Shown here one piece after another: positions 61,019 to 64,000 of a stretch of 64,000 bases of DNA (the first letter of the stretch is position 1; the number at the start of each line of letters is the position of its first letter). This DNA comes from Echinococcus granulosus. Taxonomy: Eukaryota > Platyhelminthes > Cestoda > Cyclophyllidea > Taeniidae. The notes beneath the pieces are model-generated. The model saw only the letters and a program-made list of their open reading frames with translations, was not told the origin of the DNA and did no database searches. Both the position numbers and the translations under genes were made by a program. The stretch is taken from the NCBI RefSeq assembly GCF_000524195.1, contig NW_020170385.1, positions 1,677,340-1,741,339 of the forward strand, given 5' to 3'.

Positions 61019-63756
61019 TCACCGCCTACAATGCCGAGCGTTGGCAGATTTTCTCGAACGCCTCTTGGAGTTACCTGAGCTTGTCGTTGATTTTTCGAGG
61101 CGCTCACGCAAGCACTTTGGGCAGAACCACTGAGCAGAATCAGGTTCCTTCGATAGACCCAAGCAACTACTGTAGGCTCGCGAATACAAAACAGACGTTA
61201 AGATCAATCAAAGTGGGTGGGAAAAAAACAGCAACAACACTTTAAGGTATACCTGTGGTACCAATCGTCACAGCTGTCACACCCCACCATTAGATTGCCA
61301 TCATCCTCAGTACGACAAATTGGACAAAGCCATATCTGCTCCCCAGCATTGTTCTAAACGAAAAATCTCGAAAACAACCTTAAGTTGACAACGGAATTAT
61401 TGATAACCAGGCAAAACGCATCAAAACTGTCCAAGACTAAACAATTACACATGCCCCCGCACACACACAAACACCAAGCATGAGCTCAACCCTTACAAAG
61501 TAATAGGACGTTCCAGCCGAAGCAGCAATGATCTGAGTAGTTGGAGGGGAGATCTGGCTTGATGTTTGGGGTTTATCCCCCCCAAGTCTTCTCGTTTTAG
61601 CGCCGCATCGGTCTTGTTTATGACTTCGATGGCTGTCCCGTGGACGCACACTTAGTCTGTCCCCTGTGCTGGCAATCGCATCTTCCTCTTCGTCGTCAGA
61701 GAAGATTGAATTGACCAAAACTCGCTTACCACACGTTGAATGGGAGACCCCAAGTTTCGGTGGTGACTGCGACATAGGCCTTTCCCGCGATCTCTTCTTC
61801 CCACACTTGGAGGACGATTTATTGCTACGTTCTGTGATTACAAATTTGGTTAAAATGGCATTTATGAAAGCCAACGCAGCTTTAAGTGTGCCAAAGACAA
61901 AATGCACAAATAAAAAACAATTTAACTTACGTTCATAAGATGACGCAGATGAGTAAGTTGTGGATTTTGGTACGACGAATGATGGCGTCAGCATCGGAAT
62001 AGGAGGCGGGAGTATATTCAAAGGTCGAAGATGTGGAGGCGATTTTCTGCATTCAGATGTGAAGGATGTCGCTTTGGAAGAGGGATCTTTCAGCAGCAAA
62101 AGTGCTGGTGGTTGAGATGATCGATTATTTGAATTCCTTGCACTTGGAAGCCGTTCCAATACGGGTAGATGGGGAGGCCTCGAGACGACAGTTTCCTCCT
62201 CGTCATCTGATGTCTGGCTTGAAGAACTTGAGCTACTGCTGCCCATGCTGCTAATACTACTACCACGAAGTTTTTCATGAGTGAAAGCAGGCTTTAGTTG
62301 TGGTATTTGTTGACCCAATGATCGTACAATACTAGTTGAGCCATGCTCATGACCACCAAATTTGATGACTCTAAAAAAGCGGAAAAAATCCAGCACCAAT
62401 TAAGCATTTCCTAATTCCATGTATGGATGTTAATTCACTAAAGAATTTACGCATATATTCCAATCATACACGATACAAACGCGAAAGTAACCTTACAATT
62501 TGGGTGTTTTAACACTGAGTAATGGTTGCTGAGACATAGAGGTTGCGCGAAGCTGTGTTTTACTGATAAGAGAGCCAAATGATGACAAATTTTCGTGTCT
62601 TCTTTCCTTCGCCACAAGCGCAGGTGGAATAGCAGAATGACGTCTGGCAGCAGTCTCCTCATCGGAAACTTGGCCAGAGCTAAGAGGAGATGAAACGCTA
62701 CTGCTGCTGCTGGTGGATAAGCTGGAGTTAGTGTTAGTGAAGGCAGGCTCGCTCGAGCGGACACTTAACGTCTCTCCATCAGGACCACCCAGACGGATCT
62801 TTATGCGAATACCGCTACCAGCGCCAGCAGTTGCAGGATGAGGAATTTTGACAGGCTCCGCAGCATAACTAGTGACTCCTGTTGGTTGCCGGGACGCCAT
62901 TGAACCAGGCAATGAGGACGATGCACGGGAAGAGTGCTGAATTAAGGATGGAACCGATAGATAAAGCAAAAACACAGGAAGTCGCCTGCAAAACAATAGC
63001 AATTACCAGGTTGCTATAGTAAAGTATGAATATAGCTAACTGGAATTTCCGAGGAAAGTAAAATATCAACAATATTAGTATCGCAGCGGTCTTTGTAGTT
63101 GAAACACCAAACGGAGTAGAACTCACGTCGGAGAGTGGTTGTTGAATTGGCAGCCGTGAAGAAATGCGGTGTGATGATGATGTGATCAGTGGCACTGAAG
63201 GAACAGGCAACTTCGAAGAATCGGTAACCGGTGAGGAAGAAGAAGATGATGGTGAAGACGACGAAAGAGAGGAGGAAGACGGGGAAAAACTCGAACGCCT
63301 TGTTGGAGGAAAGTTGAAGGCACGTGGCATCTCGTAATCTCGACTCAGTTCCTCATTCGTTAGTGGTTCAGTGCACGAATTAGAGACTGGCGAGTAAACG
63401 TCGTCACTCTTCAAACATCTATCATTACTTGATGAAGTAATAAAAGGACCCTATAAATAAAAGGAACATTTTAACTTATTGCAAAATAGGGAACCTTAAA
63501 GCTTTATCTACGAGTAGACGGGAAGATCATATCTCAGAATTAACGCGCACCTCAACCCCTCGATCAGTAGGTAGAAGTTCTGTCTCAGTCAGGATCGCAG
63601 GACTTTGAGGTGTAGTTGGGGATCGCCTCGGAAAAGACACAGTACCATCTGGAATTCTCAAGGGACTTCCAAATGCACCAGAATCACCAAGTGCAGAGCT
63701 TTGCTCAGGCATTGGTGTGATTGATGGTTTAGGCGGCAGAGAAGGAGAACAGTGCG
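61019..63756 (-). CDS. TAF3: TFIID subunit TAF3-like, C-terminal part with PHD finger
   Basis: TFIID subunit whose PHD finger reads trimethylated histone H3 Lys4 at promoters. Exons seen: 63551-63756, 63127-63450, 62497-62936, 61931-62370, 61497-61831, 61253-61353 and 61019-61169. Phases agree throughout. The 5' end, including any histone fold, is beyond 64000. The upstream exons are Ser/Pro-rich and presumably disordered, with an IRIKIRLGGPDGE element and an acidic SDDEEED tract. The C-terminal C4HC3 PHD runs QIWLCPIC, DDGNLMVGCDSCDDWYH, SCLGL, QWFCPKC, followed by a basic tail. Cage positions known from TAF3 (Trp in IW, Asp in DDG, Met in LMVG, Trp in DDW) are all present. Homology rests mainly on the PHD and its terminal position. 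Confidence 0.85.
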
Positions 63757-64000
63757 CTAAAGTTAGATGGATTAAGTAAGATACAGAAGGTTTGAAACTA
63801 GTTCTAGTTAACGATAGTTTTGATTGTCAGTGTTATATATATAGAGCACATTCAAACTTGTGAGAATCATTCTTCTTACAGGAAACAGCATAATTGATAT
63901 CCCGAGAGTATCGTGTTACTAATAATGTGACAAGCACCGACAAGTTTTCTGGAGATAGAGCCCATTCAAATAAGAGTTTATTTTAACTGCATCAGTAAAA
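63757..64000. other. Intron sequence of TAF3 at the window edge
   Basis: No coding exon is seen. A 3' splice acceptor (TTTAG) precedes the exon at 63756 in phase 1, so the gene continues beyond the window. Confidence 0.5.

Noticed and set aside
1..64000. CRISPR arrays, operators, replication origins or other bacterial systems
   Set aside because: The window is spliceosomal-intron-rich animal DNA. No regularly spaced repeats or bacterial-type gene clusters were seen.

Overview
This is nuclear DNA of a metazoan, most likely a parasitic flatworm and probably a tapeworm. The genes are intron-rich animal orthologues with canonical GT-AG splicing and two intron size classes (29-37 nt, and about 70 nt or longer). 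Several initiator ATGs sit 1-20 nt behind a 3' splice acceptor, as expected of spliced-leader recipients. Intergenic DNA is AT-rich and carries short LTR-like repeats resembling miniature LTR (TRIM) elements. The species call is inference. No prokaryotic, plasmid or CRISPR feature was seen.

Layout: RBM5/RBM10-like splicing factor (1-1945, +, 5' end outside the window); a GC-rich island with a possible small unknown gene (2070-2346, -); GPR89/Golgi pH regulator (2580-4265, -); a repeat-bearing gap; ODAD2/ARMC4 ciliary dynein-docking protein (7733-19130, +, 19 exons); an intronless P2X receptor (21383-22645, +); mitochondrial MCAT (25209-27015, -); leishmanolysin-like M8 metalloprotease (28920-32221, +); mitochondrial OXSM (33183-35795, -); VMA21 (36166-36445, -); a cluster of LTR-like repeats (37.0-38.8 kb); ZC3H10-like CCCH protein (39334-43931, +); SRP19 (44397-44894, -); mitoguardin/MIGA (45366-47544, +); ADCY9-like adenylyl cyclase (49143-60575, -); and the C-terminal part of TAF3 (61019-63756, -, 5' end outside the window).

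Most gene models were checked by reading-frame bookkeeping. Exon lengths sum to a multiple of three, phases match at each junction, and family motifs run across the junctions. Functionally this is mostly a mixed neighbourhood of conserved housekeeping genes. The one clear functional pairing is MCAT and OXSM, consecutive enzymes of mitochondrial type II fatty-acid synthesis. They lie on the same strand with only the metalloprotease gene, on the opposite strand, between them. I found no convincing new multi-gene system. The best leads are the GC-rich island gene, the intronless P2X gene, the acceptor-adjacent start codons, the LTR-like repeat cluster, two frame-supported GC-AG introns and a His-to-Tyr change in the MCAT nucleophile motif.
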